Assembly: GCF_008329525.1 (NCBI RefSeq)
Contig: NZ_NPKQ01000005.1
Location: 1 to 64,000 of the forward strand
Reading direction: 5' to 3'
DNA from: Tardiphaga sp. P9-11
Lineage (GTDB): Bacteria; Pseudomonadota; Alphaproteobacteria; Rhizobiales; Xanthobacteraceae
DNA: 64,000 bases
In this document: positions 42,888 to 51,228 of the stretch, piece after piece
Position numbering within the stretch: the first letter of the stretch is position 1
Layout: each line of letters starts with the position of its first letter
Translations under genes and position numbers: made by a program
The notes under the pieces: generated by a model
Database searches by the model: none
Seen by the model: the letters and a program-made list of their open reading frames with translations, nothing else
What the model was told of the DNA's origin: nothing

Positions 42888-43484
42888 TCAAGCTGCGTGG
42901 GCCAGATCGGCAGGCTCAACAGCTTTGCGGACCCATTTACCGCTTCCGAAGATGATGCCGCGGGCGCCATCCAGCGCTCCGGGCTTCAGCTCGAGGCCGA
43001 GCAGGCGATCGCGCTCGAACGGCCCCGGCAGCGCCAGATCGGTCATTTTCCGGGGCATGAAGCCGAAGCGGGCGTAATAAGGCGCATCGCCGAGCAGCAC
43101 GATGGCGCCATGGCCGCGCGCCGAGGCCTCGGCGATCGCGTGATTCATCAACGCGGCGCCAAGGCCAAGGTCGCGGGCACCCGGATCGACCGCCAGGGGG
43201 CCGAGCATCAGTGCAGCTCGGCCCCCGGCGTCGACATGCCAAAGCCTGATCGTGCCGACCAGCCTGCCTTGCACCACCGCCGAGAAGGCCAGGCCTTCGG
43301 CGGGCAGTCGTCCGTCACGCAGTCGCTGGCAGGTGCGGGCATGGCGCGAAGCGCCGAAGCACACATCCAGCAGAGATTCACGGGCGGCGACGTCGGAGCC
43401 ACGTTCCGCACGGATCTCGTACGAAGGGGCTGCGATAGGCAGGGCAACAGTGTTGTTAGTGGCGGTCTCGTGCAGATTGGTCAT
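42888..43484 (-). CDS. GNAT-family N-acetyltransferase next to ornithine decarboxylase
   Basis: This 198-aa acetyltransferase has the acetyl-CoA loop LGPLAVDPGARDLGLGAALMNHAIAEA (in parts; about 92-117) and the C-terminal GDAPYYARFGF strand-helix of the YhbS-like branch. It follows the ornithine decarboxylase gene on the same strand after about 150 bp, in which ACTCCG and CGGAGT (43500-43520) form a hairpin near its start. A role in polyamine acetylation is possible from the context, but the acceptor is unknown. Confidence 0.85.
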   Translation of the reverse strand: MTNLHETATNNTVALPIAAPSYEIRAERGSDVAARESLLDVCFGASRHARTCQRLRDGRLPAEGLAFSAVVQGRLVGTIRLWHVDAGGRAALMLGPLAVDPGARDLGLGAALMNHAIAEASARGHGAIVLLGDAPYYARFGFMPRKMTDLALPGPFERDRLLGLELKPGALDGARGIIFGSGKWVRKAVEPADLAHAA

Positions 43485-43632
43485 GGCATGTCGGTCCCCA
43501 CTCCGTTTTTCACACGGAGTGTTGTCATCCAGAATTGGAAGGTGACGGGATGAGAGCCGGCAGACCGGCTCTCCGATTAGTCATATCCGGGGTGGATGCC
43601 GGATATAGTGAGCGAAATCAGATATGCAACGC

Positions 43633-44775
43633 TCAGATATGGAAGGTGCGGAGCGGCGGGAAGCCGTTGAACGCCACTGCCGAGTAGGTCGACGTATAGG
43701 CACCGGTGCCTTCGATCAGCAGCTTGTCGCCGATCTCGAGAGTCACGGGCAGCGGATACGGCAGCTTCTCATACATCACATCGGCCGAATCGCAGGTCGG
43801 GCCGGCGAGCACGCAGGGCGTCATCTCGGCGCCGTCATGCGGCGTCTTGATGGCGTAGCGGATCGACTCGTCCATCGTCTCGGCGAGACCGCCGAACTTG
43901 CCGATGTCCAGGTACACCCAGCGCACTTCGTCCTCGTCGCTCTTCTTCGATATCAGCACGACTTCGGCTTCGATGATGCCGGCATTGCCGACCATGCCGC
44001 GACCCGGCTCGATGATGGTCTCCGGGATCGCGTTGCCGAAGTGCTTGCGCAGCGCACGGAAGATCGAACGGCCGTACTGCACGACCGCCGGGACCTCCTT
44101 GAGGTACTTGGTTGGGAAGCCGCCGCCCATGTTGACCATGGACAGGTTGATCCCGCGCTCGGCGCAGTCACGGAACACCGACGAGGCCATCGCCAGCGCA
44201 CGGTCCCATGCCTTCACCTTGCGCTGCTGCGAGCCGACATGGAACGAAATGCCATAGGGCTCCAGGCCAAGACGCTTGGCGAGGTCGAGCACGTCGACAG
44301 CCATTTCCGGATCGCAGCCGAACTTGCGCGACAGCGGCCACTCGGCGCCGGCGCAATCGTAGAGGATGCGGCAGAACACGCGGGCGCCAGGAGCAGCGCG
44401 CGCGATCTTCTCGACCTCAGCGGCGCAGTCGACCGAGAACAGGCCGATGCCGAGCGCGTGGGCGCGCGCGATGTCGCGTTCCTTCTTGATGGTGTTGCCG
44501 AAGGAGATGCGGTCCGGCGTGGCGCCAGCAGCGAGCGCCATCTGGATTTCCTGCACCGACGCGCAGTCGAAGCACGAGCCCATCGAGGCCAGCAGCGACA
44601 GCACTTCCGGCGCCGGGTTTGCCTTCACCGCGTAGAACACGCGGCTGTCGGGCAAAGCCTTCGCAAAGCTCTGGAAGTTGTCGCGCACGACTTCGAGATC
44701 GACGACGAGGCACGGCTCGATGTCGCTGCCCTCGTTGCGGCGGGCGCGGAGGAATTCCTGAATACGTTCGGTCAT
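43633..44775 (-). CDS. Ornithine (or lysine/ornithine) decarboxylase, alanine-racemase fold
   Basis: This 380-aa PLP enzyme makes putrescine from ornithine. It has the eukaryotic-like group IV fold: YAVKANP with PLP Lys51, the glycine-rich phosphate site VNMGGGFP, EPGRGMVG, and the second active-site block CDSAD near 325. Start ATG 44775 (MTERIQEFL) has GGGAG upstream; the longer frame to 44835 runs into the leader. Substrate range may include lysine. Product feeds homospermidine synthase nearby. The long conserved-looking leader upstream implies control at the RNA level. Confidence 0.95.
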   Translation of the reverse strand: MTERIQEFLRARRNEGSDIEPCLVVDLEVVRDNFQSFAKALPDSRVFYAVKANPAPEVLSLLASMGSCFDCASVQEIQMALAAGATPDRISFGNTIKKERDIARAHALGIGLFSVDCAAEVEKIARAAPGARVFCRILYDCAGAEWPLSRKFGCDPEMAVDVLDLAKRLGLEPYGISFHVGSQQRKVKAWDRALAMASSVFRDCAERGINLSMVNMGGGFPTKYLKEVPAVVQYGRSIFRALRKHFGNAIPETIIEPGRGMVGNAGIIEAEVVLISKKSDEDEVRWVYLDIGKFGGLAETMDESIRYAIKTPHDGAEMTPCVLAGPTCDSADVMYEKLPYPLPVTLEIGDKLLIEGTGAYTSTYSAVAFNGFPPLRTFHI

Positions 44776-45262
44776 AGCACTCTCCCAAACGGCCCGGCTG
44801 AGGGACACGTTCAAAAAATGATGACGGTTCAGCACTTCCGGACCCAGACACGCGATGGAGGCGTGACAAAGCCAAAAGTACAGACCGTAAGTGCTGCCGT
44901 GGATTGGTTGGGAGTGACCCTACCGCACACCTGGCAATGAAGGACAAGCCTCTTCGGTATTCGCGCTGGCTGTTGGAAAGCCAGCAGAGACCAAAAAAGC
45001 CCGCTCCGTCGTTGCTTTAAGTCGCGTCCCCCGTTGAGAACGAGGTGCGCCGGTTCGCCTCCGGCTGCCAGTCACGGTTGCAAAGAACAAAGTCACCTTC
45101 AACGGCATCTCTGGAGAGAGATGCTGGCCTTTCGCAATATCTCCTTGAACAAGAGATTGGCGAACGACCCTCGGCTTCTTCATCCCTTGGCGGCTGTCCG
45201 GCCTCTTGTCCGGATACCTACCGACTGACACACGACCACAGGCACGTGCGAAATTGGGCAAG
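44776..45262 (-). ncRNA. Structured 5' leader of ornithine decarboxylase (speF-motif-like)
   Basis: Between the probable promoter and the decarboxylase start lies a leader of about 485 nt rich in complementary segments: hairpin GCATCTCT/AGAGATGC (45105-45124), a long-range pair CCGTTGA/TCAACGG (45031-45037 with 45099-45105), and CAGCACTT/AAGTGCTG (44830-44837 with 44889-44896) followed on the minus strand by T6 at 44818-44813. A conserved RNA called the speF motif is known upstream of ornithine decarboxylase genes in Alphaproteobacteria, and place, length and gene fit; I could not align it to the covariance model here. Confidence 0.7.
44920..45183 (-). CDS. Possible leader ORF in the ornithine decarboxylase 5' region
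   Basis: An open frame of 87 codons starts MKKPRVVRQSL at 45183 (AAGGG directly before it) with an internal ATG at 45108 giving a 62-codon version that begins MPLKVTLFF. It contains an Arg cluster (GSRRRTGAPRSQRGTR). The internal ATG lies inside the hairpin 45105-45124. In enterobacteria a leader peptide (SpeFL) senses ornithine to control speF; by analogy this frame might be translated, but codon and ribosome-site support is weak and the RNA structure alone could explain the conservation. Low confidence. Confidence 0.3.
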   Translation of the reverse strand: MKKPRVVRQSLVQGDIAKGQHLSPEMPLKVTLFFATVTGSRRRTGAPRSQRGTRLKATTERAFLVSAGFPTASANTEEACPSLPGVR

Positions 45263-45266
45263 ACCG

Positions 45267-45295
45267 GAAATAGGTTCTTTGACCCTGGGGTGCAA
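45267..45295 (-). promoter_or_regulatory. Candidate promoter of the ornithine decarboxylase leader
   Basis: On the minus strand TTGCAC (45295-45290), a 17-base spacer and TATTTC (45272-45267) make a reasonable housekeeping promoter, with a start site near 45260. Confidence 0.45.
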
Positions 45296-45478
45296 CAACT
45301 TTTTTGGACTGTGAGGTGATTAATTCAACACACGCCCGCAACGTTGCAAACGAGACGCACTCAGCGCGTTCAACATGAACGGATGTTAAGCTCGGTTAAT
45401 GAATTGGAGTGGGTTGAGGCCGACTCCGAGCGCTGAACTACACCAGAGTCATGGTTCTGTAATCGTCCTCTCGTCCTG

Positions 45479-45619
45479 CTGTCATCTCACCCTCGTTGTC
45501 GTCCTTCGCGAAGGCGGAGAATCCAGTAGAGGCTGTAGCCAGCAACGAATCGCGAGCCGCGCCGGTAACTGGGGCGCCCAATCCAAGCACGCAATTGCGC
45601 GCCCGGCAGGCGATGACAG
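45479..45619. repeat. Degenerate palindromic repeat in a gene-poor gap
   Basis: CTGTCATC (45479-45486) and GATGACAG (45612-45619) bound a 141-bp segment that also holds the palindromes CCTTCGCGAAGG (45503-45514) and CGCAATTGCG (45590-45599). Phrases such as GCGAAGGCGGAGAATCCAGTA are typical of dispersed repeats in this bacterial family. The rest of the gap 45296-45668 shows nothing coding; the short frames there are translations of the repeat. Confidence 0.5.
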
Positions 45620-45668
45620 TTGAGGTGAGGAAGCCGGAGAGTGAAACAGCTGTGCGATCGCGCAGCGA

Positions 45669-45920
45669 TCAGCCGCGGCGCGTGAACGGCTCGATCCGTG
45701 AGGCAGTGCGCAGGAAGGCCACCATGATGGCAACGCCGCACAGGAACAGGCAGACCTGCAGGATGTGCTCGCCGGTGGTGGAGAGGCCGAACAGGATCGA
45801 CAGCGCCCAGCCGCCTGCGAAGGCAGCGCCGAACACTTCCGCGCCGATCAGGATCGCCGCCGAGATGACGGTGATGACGCTGGGCCAGTGGATGCGGCGA
45901 GGGGCGGTGGAGGTGGTCAT
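45669..45920 (-). CDS. Small two-helix membrane protein
   Basis: This 83-aa protein has two hydrophobic helices (about 14-36 SVITVISAAILIGAEVFGAAFAG in pieces and 53-71 HILQVCLFLCGVAIMVAFL) separated by a short loop, with a basic C terminus. No known family is recognised. Clean hydrophobic segments on the minus strand support that it is real. It is divergent from the M3 peptidase gene at 46052. Confidence 0.7.
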   Translation of the reverse strand: MTTSTAPRRIHWPSVITVISAAILIGAEVFGAAFAGGWALSILFGLSTTGEHILQVCLFLCGVAIMVAFLRTASRIEPFTRRG

Positions 45921-46051
45921 AATCTCAAGGTCCTGTTTCGGGCCGCAATCTCTCCGAAAAAGCCTGCTGCGGCAAGCACTAAAGGGCCCAAAAAAGCCCC
46001 ATCGCGTGGTATAGATCGGCGCATTCTATGGGCTTCAAAGCAGGATTTCTT

Positions 46052-48160
46052 ATGTCAGAAACGTCGGTCTCGCCGGTTGCGTCGAAAGGTCTCGAAAATC
46101 CGCTTCTGAAGGCGAATCCTTTGTTGAAGGCATGGCAGACCCCGTTCGAGACCCCGCCATTCGACGAGATTAAGCCCGAGCACTTCATGCCGGCCTTCGA
46201 ACAGGCATTTTTCGACCATTCGGCCGAGATCGCGGCAATCGTGAACGATCCGACCGTGCCCGACTTCGCCAACACGATCACGGCGCTGGAGCGCTCCGGC
46301 AAGCTGCTCTCGCGGGTCGCGTCGGTGTTCTACGATCTGGTGTCGGCGCATTCGAACCCGGCGATTCTCGAGATCGACAAGGACGTGTCGTCGCGGATGG
46401 CGCGGCACTGGAATCCGATCATGATGAATGCCGTGCTGTTCGGCCGCATCGTGGCGCTGCACGACAGGCGCGCCGAGCTTGGCCTTACCACAGAGCAGAT
46501 GCGCCTGCTGGAGCGTACCTATACCCGCTTCCACCGCTCCGGCGCTGGCCTCGACGAGGCTGCCAAGGCGCGGATGGCCGAGATCAATGAGCGCCTGGCG
46601 CATCTCGGCACCAGCTTTAGTCATCATCTGCTCGGCGACGAGCAGGAGTGGTTCATGGAGTTGGGCGAGGGCGATCTGGACGGGCTTGCGGAGAGCTTCG
46701 TCGCTTCGGCCAAAGCCTCGGCCGATGAGCGCGGCTTGACCGGCAAGGCCATCATCACCACCTCGCGCTCCTCGATGGAGCCGTTCCTGAAGAGCTCGGC
46801 GCGGCGCGACCTGCGCGAGAAGGCCTACAAGGCCTTCATCCAGCGCGGCAACAACGGCAATGCCAATGACAACAACGAGACCATCGTCGAGATCCTGAGG
46901 CTGCGCGAGGAGACTGCGAAGATACTGGGTTTCCCGACCTTCGCGGCCTATCGCCTCGAAGATTCCATGGCGAAGACGCCGGAGGCGGTACGTGGGTTGC
47001 TGGAGCGGGTCTGGAAGCCGGCACGGGCTCGGGCGCTGGCCGATCGCGACGCATTGCAGGAGCTGATCGCGGAGGAGGGCGGCAACTTCAAGCTCGCCGC
47101 CTGGGATTGGCGCTATTACGCCGAAAAGCTGCGCCAGCGCCGCGCCAATTTCGACGACGCCGCGATCAAGCCGTATCTGACCCTCGATAACATGATTGCC
47201 GCGCAGTTCGACACCGCGACCCGGCTGTTCGGCATCACTTTCGCCGAACGCAAGGACGTCCCGGTCTGGCATCCGGATGTGCGCGTCTGGGAGGTCAAGG
47301 ATGCCTCGGGCGCGCTCAAGGCCATCTTCTATGGTGATTACTTTGCCCGACCCTCGAAGCGCTCCGGCGCCTGGATGACCTCGCTGCGCGACCAGCAGAA
47401 ACTTGACGGCGACGTGGCGCCGCTGGTGCTGAACATCTGTAACTTTGCCAAGGGCACCGACGGTCAGCCATCGCTGCTGTCGCCGGACGATGCGCGCACG
47501 CTGTTCCATGAATTCGGCCATGGCCTGCACGGCATGCTGTCCAACGTCACCTACCCCTCGCTGTCGGGCACGTCGGTATTCACCGACTTCGTCGAACTGC
47601 CGTCGCAGCTATACGAGCACTGGCAGGAACAGCCGCAGGTGCTGCAGACCTTTGCCAAGCATTACCAGACTGGTGAGCCGCTGCCGAACGATCTCCTCAA
47701 GCGCTTCATCGCCGCGCGCAAATTCAATCAGGGCTTTGCCACGGTGGAATTCGTCTCTTCGGCGCTGATCGATCTCGAATTCCACACCCAGCCGGCCTTG
47801 GCTTCGGCGGATGTCGCAGCCTTCGAGAAGAAGGAGCTGGAGAAGATCGGCATGCCCGAGGAAATCGCGTTGCGGCACCGGCCGACGCAGTTCGGACACA
47901 TCTTCTCCGGCGATCACTATGCATCGGGCTATTACAGCTACATGTGGTCGGAAGTGATGGATGCCGACGCCTTCGGCGCCTTCGAGGAAGCCGGCAATAT
48001 CTTCGATCCTGCGACGGCCAAGCGGCTGCATGACGACATCTATTCGTCGGGCGGTTCGGTCGATCCGGAAGCGGCCTATATCGCGTTCCGCGGCCGTGCC
48101 CCGGCGCCGGATGCGCTGTTGCGGCGGCGCGGGTTGCTGGAAGAGCCGGAAGCGGCGTGA
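46052..48160 (+). CDS. M3-family oligopeptidase (Dcp/OpdA-like)
   Basis: This 702-aa zinc metallopeptidase degrades short peptides in the cytosol. The zinc motif HEFGH is at 486-490 (LFHEFGHGLHGML) and the third ligand Glu lies in FTDFVELPSQ about 28 residues on. The N-terminal helical region starts NPLLKAWQTPFETPPFDEIKPEHFMPAFE, typical of peptidyl-dipeptidase Dcp and oligopeptidase A; the length (about 680-710) suits both. ATG 46052 (after AGGA) is preferred to 46028. A very long minus-strand open frame over it is a GC-bias shadow. Confidence 0.93.
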   Translation: MSETSVSPVASKGLENPLLKANPLLKAWQTPFETPPFDEIKPEHFMPAFEQAFFDHSAEIAAIVNDPTVPDFANTITALERSGKLLSRVASVFYDLVSAHSNPAILEIDKDVSSRMARHWNPIMMNAVLFGRIVALHDRRAELGLTTEQMRLLERTYTRFHRSGAGLDEAAKARMAEINERLAHLGTSFSHHLLGDEQEWFMELGEGDLDGLAESFVASAKASADERGLTGKAIITTSRSSMEPFLKSSARRDLREKAYKAFIQRGNNGNANDNNETIVEILRLREETAKILGFPTFAAYRLEDSMAKTPEAVRGLLERVWKPARARALADRDALQELIAEEGGNFKLAAWDWRYYAEKLRQRRANFDDAAIKPYLTLDNMIAAQFDTATRLFGITFAERKDVPVWHPDVRVWEVKDASGALKAIFYGDYFARPSKRSGAWMTSLRDQQKLDGDVAPLVLNICNFAKGTDGQPSLLSPDDARTLFHEFGHGLHGMLSNVTYPSLSGTSVFTDFVELPSQLYEHWQEQPQVLQTFAKHYQTGEPLPNDLLKRFIAARKFNQGFATVEFVSSALIDLEFHTQPALASADVAAFEKKELEKIGMPEEIALRHRPTQFGHIFSGDHYASGYYSYMWSEVMDADAFGAFEEAGNIFDPATAKRLHDDIYSSGGSVDPEAAYIAFRGRAPAPDALLRRRGLLEEPEAA

Positions 48161-48173
48161 GGTAATGCTTCTG

Positions 48174-48809
48174 ATGAACCGCTTTTTCGGTCTGATCGCG
48201 ATCGTTGTTGCGCTGGCTGGCAATGTGGGTGCCGCTTCCGCCCACCCGCATGTCTTCGTCACGGCGTCGAGCGAATTGATGTACGCGCCGGACGGCACCA
48301 TCACCGGCGTGCGCCACGCCTGGGTGTTCGACGACATGTTCTCGACCTATGCGCTGCAGGGTATCGAGAGCAAGACGAAGGGCGTCTATACCCGTGAGGA
48401 ACTGGCGCCGCTGGCCCAGACCAATGTGGAGTCGCTGAAGGAGTTTGCCTTCTTCACCTTCGCCAAGGTGGAGGGCAAGAAGCAGCGCTTCAACGATCCC
48501 GTCGACTACTATCTGGAGAAGCGCGACGCGGCTCTGGTGCTGCACTTCACGCTGCCGTTCAAGACGCCGTTCAAGGCCAGGAAGATGGAGCTCGAAATCT
48601 TCGATCCGAGCTTCTTCGTCGATTTCGGTCTGGAGAAGAAAGACCCGATCAAGCTGGCCGGCGCACCGGCCACTTGCACGATGGCGATCCAGCGTCCCTC
48701 GGACGGCGCCGCCAAGGCGCAGACCATGAATGAAGATACTTTCATGAATGGCGAGAACAGTAATTACGGCGCCATGTTCGCCAACAAGATCACGGTCGAT
48801 TGCCCATGA
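48174..48809 (+). CDS. DUF1007 family periplasmic protein
   Basis: This 211-aa protein has a signal peptide (cleavage near ASA-H at 22-24) so that the mature chain begins HPHVFV, the diagnostic DUF1007 start and a possible metal-binding N terminus. Typical blocks WVFDDMFSTYALQG and DPSFFVDFGLE follow. ATG 48174 is chosen because GAGG at 48159-48162 is too close to ATG 48165. Its stop overlaps the NicO-family gene (ATGA), and DUF1007-NicO pairs are common, so it probably helps metal export from the periplasmic side. Confidence 0.88.
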   Translation: MNRFFGLIAIVVALAGNVGAASAHPHVFVTASSELMYAPDGTITGVRHAWVFDDMFSTYALQGIESKTKGVYTREELAPLAQTNVESLKEFAFFTFAKVEGKKQRFNDPVDYYLEKRDAALVLHFTLPFKTPFKARKMELEIFDPSFFVDFGLEKKDPIKLAGAPATCTMAIQRPSDGAAKAQTMNEDTFMNGENSNYGAMFANKITVDCP

Positions 48810-49966
48810 TGATCGAGAAGACGACGATGCGCCGCCTGCTGTGGGCCAGCGCCGCGCTGGTGGCGGTGTCGTTGATCGCGGATGGCGCGCTGCATGACAC
48901 ATTGGCGCAGAATCCGTTCGGGGCGCCGAAGGGCGTGCCGGACTCGCAGGTCGGCGGCATTATCGGCTGGCTGCTCACCAAACAGTCCGAATTCTACCGG
49001 GCGATGTCATCCACCATCCGCGCCGCAAAATCCGACGGCAGCGCCGTCTGGACGCTGCTGGCGATCTCATTTGCCTACGGCATTTTTCACGCCGCCGGAC
49101 CGGGCCACGGCAAGGCGGTGATCTCGTCCTATCTGGTCGCCAATGAAGAGACCGCCAGGCGCGGCATCGCGCTGTCCTTTGTTTCGGCACTGATGCAGGC
49201 GCTGGTGGCGGTGCTGATCGTCGGCATCGGCGCATGGCTGCTGAATGTCACGGCCAAGACCATGTGCAGCACCGAACGCTGGGTAGAGATCGCCAGCTAC
49301 GGCCTGATCGCGGCCTTCGGCGCACGGCTGGTCTGGAGCAAGGGGCGTGGCCTTGTCCGTGCCTTGCGGCCGGCTGTTCCTACTGCGGGGCCGCAGCTCG
49401 CGATGGCGCATGCCAGCGCGTCCGCACACGATCATGGCCATGACCACCATCACCATGACCACCATCATGGCCACGGACATGCTCATGCGCACGCCCATGC
49501 GGCTCACGCGGAGGCTTCAGCCTCGGCGCATGCGCATCACGATCACAGCCATCACGACCATGGCCACGTCCACGACGAGCATTGCGGCCATTCCCACGGC
49601 CCGACACCGGATCAGCTCGCGGGCCCCGGCGGCTGGGCGCGCGGATTGTCGGCGGTATTCACCGTGGGCATCCGCCCGTGTTCCGGCGCGATCCTGGTGC
49701 TGGTATTCGCGCTGGCGCAGGGCATGTTTTGGGCCGGCATTGCCGCCACCTTTGTGATGGGTCTCGGAACCGCAATTACGGTTGCGACCATCGCCGTCAT
49801 CGCCGTTTCCGCCAAGGGCCTCGCCGGCCGTTTGGCCGGTGGCCGAGACGGCAGCGGTGCGCTGGTCATGCGCGGGATCGAATTCGGCGCGGCCGCGCTG
49901 GTGATGCTGTTCGGCGTCGGCCTGCTGCTGGGCTATGTCGCTGCCGAACGCGTCACCTGTTTCTGA
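48806..49966 (+). CDS. Nickel/cobalt transporter, NicO/RcnA-like
   Basis: This 386-aa inner-membrane protein has six or more helices, including AYGIFHAAGPGHGKAVISSYLVA (about 88-110; the HxxxGPGHGKA motif of the NicO family) and FTVGIRPCSGAILVLVFALAQGMFWAG (in parts). Between the halves lies a very His-rich cytosolic loop (about 200-265, dozens of His in HDH/HGH repeats) expected to bind Ni or Co. It probably exports these metals. It is coupled to the DUF1007 gene. Confidence 0.9.
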   Translation: MMIEKTTMRRLLWASAALVAVSLIADGALHDTLAQNPFGAPKGVPDSQVGGIIGWLLTKQSEFYRAMSSTIRAAKSDGSAVWTLLAISFAYGIFHAAGPGHGKAVISSYLVANEETARRGIALSFVSALMQALVAVLIVGIGAWLLNVTAKTMCSTERWVEIASYGLIAAFGARLVWSKGRGLVRALRPAVPTAGPQLAMAHASASAHDHGHDHHHHDHHHGHGHAHAHAHAAHAEASASAHAHHDHSHHDHGHVHDEHCGHSHGPTPDQLAGPGGWARGLSAVFTVGIRPCSGAILVLVFALAQGMFWAGIAATFVMGLGTAITVATIAVIAVSAKGLAGRLAGGRDGSGALVMRGIEFGAAALVMLFGVGLLLGYVAAERVTCF

Positions 49967-50038
49967 TCGCTGCCCGGCCCCTGATGGACGGTCCGTCGTC
50001 TTGACAAGGTCCAGACAAAGCGCGAAGCCACCGGCATC

Positions 50039-51076
50039 ATGACAAATGTTGTTTCCTTCGAACAGCCACCGGCCTCCGTCGCAGAGACGCCGGAGCGCGT
50101 CGGTGTTCTGCTGGTCAATCTGGGAACACCCGACACCGCGGACACCCGCGGCGTGCGCGTCTATCTGCGCGAGTTCCTGTCCGATCCGCGCGTGATCGAG
50201 AACCAGGGCCTGCTGTGGAAGCTGATCCTCAACGGCATCATCCTGACTACGCGGCCACGCCGCAAGGCCAAGGACTATCTCAAGATCTGGAACACGGAGA
50301 AGAACGAGTCTCCGCTGAAGACGATCACTCGCGCGCAGTCCGACAAGCTGGCGGCGTCATTGGGCAGTCACACCCATCTCACTGTCGACTGGGCGATGCG
50401 CTACGGCAATCCATCGATCCGCTCCCGTATTGCTGACCTGACCGCAAAGGGCTGTGACCGGATTCTGGTCGTGCCGCTCTATCCGCAATATTCGGCGGCG
50501 ACCTCTGCGACCGTCTGCGACGAAGTGTTCCGCGTGCTCGGCACGATGCGCGCACAGCCGACGCTGCGTGTTACGCCACCTTATTATGACGAGCCGGAAT
50601 ATATCAGCGCGCTGGCGATCTCGATCGAGAAGCACCTGGCGACGCTGTCATTCGTGCCGGAAATGATCGTGGCGTCGTTCCACGGCATGCCGCAGAAATA
50701 CATCGATAAGGGCGACCCCTATCAGGCGCAATGCGTGGCCACGACCGAAGCGCTGCGCAAGCGGCTCGGGCCGGATGCGCCAAAACTGCTGCTGACCTTC
50801 CAGTCGCGTTTCGGCTTCGACGCCTGGCTGCAGCCCTACACGGACAAGACCATCGAGCAACTGGCCAAGGATGGCGTCCGGCGCATCGCCGTGGTGATGC
50901 CCGGCTTCTCGGCGGACTGCCTGGAGACGCTGGAAGAGATCGCGCAGGAGAATTGCGAGATCTTCATGCATAATGGCGGCGAGCAGTTCTCCGCGATCCC
51001 CTGCCTCAATGACAGCGACGAGGGCATGGATACGATCCGTCAGCTGGTGCTGCGTGAGCTGCAGGGCTGGATCTAG
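50039..51076 (+). CDS. hemH: Ferrochelatase
   Basis: This 345-aa enzyme inserts ferrous iron into protoporphyrin IX, the last step of protoheme synthesis. Family blocks: VGVLLVNLGTPD (21-32), YLREFLSDPRVIE, VPLYPQYSAATSAT (145-158) and SFHGMPQKYIDKGDPY with active-site His215. The second acidic site EEIAQENCEIFMHNGGEQF near 302-320 carries the catalytic Glu region. Length is normal and the N terminus lacks a transit signal. It stands alone between the NicO gene and the SPFH gene. Confidence 0.95.
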   Translation: MTNVVSFEQPPASVAETPERVGVLLVNLGTPDTADTRGVRVYLREFLSDPRVIENQGLLWKLILNGIILTTRPRRKAKDYLKIWNTEKNESPLKTITRAQSDKLAASLGSHTHLTVDWAMRYGNPSIRSRIADLTAKGCDRILVVPLYPQYSAATSATVCDEVFRVLGTMRAQPTLRVTPPYYDEPEYISALAISIEKHLATLSFVPEMIVASFHGMPQKYIDKGDPYQAQCVATTEALRKRLGPDAPKLLLTFQSRFGFDAWLQPYTDKTIEQLAKDGVRRIAVVMPGFSADCLETLEEIAQENCEIFMHNGGEQFSAIPCLNDSDEGMDTIRQLVLRELQGWI

Positions 51077-51228
51077 AAGACTGGATTTAACGGCCTGATT
51101 TAGAGAGCTTCCGGGCAGCGCTCCGGCGTGCTCTCGCTTTTCCCGGTTTCGAACCTTAAAATCCGCCACGCCGACAAAACAACGAGGCGCCATGTGTTGC
51201 GCGTCCATTTTGCCGCAGGGAGACTTTG

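Noticed and set aside
43624-44940. A 438-codon open frame on the plus strand
   Set aside because: It is antisense to ornithine decarboxylase, whose motifs are complete.
45482-45741. Two minus-strand frames of 83-84 codons
   Set aside because: They are translations of repeat sequence in the gap and have no ribosome site or conserved pattern.
46055-47530. A 491-codon open frame on the minus strand
   Set aside because: It is the antisense shadow of the M3 peptidase, which has the full HEFGH motif and family length. The minus translation has no fold or motif and is Arg/Gly/His-skewed as expected of GC-rich antisense frames.
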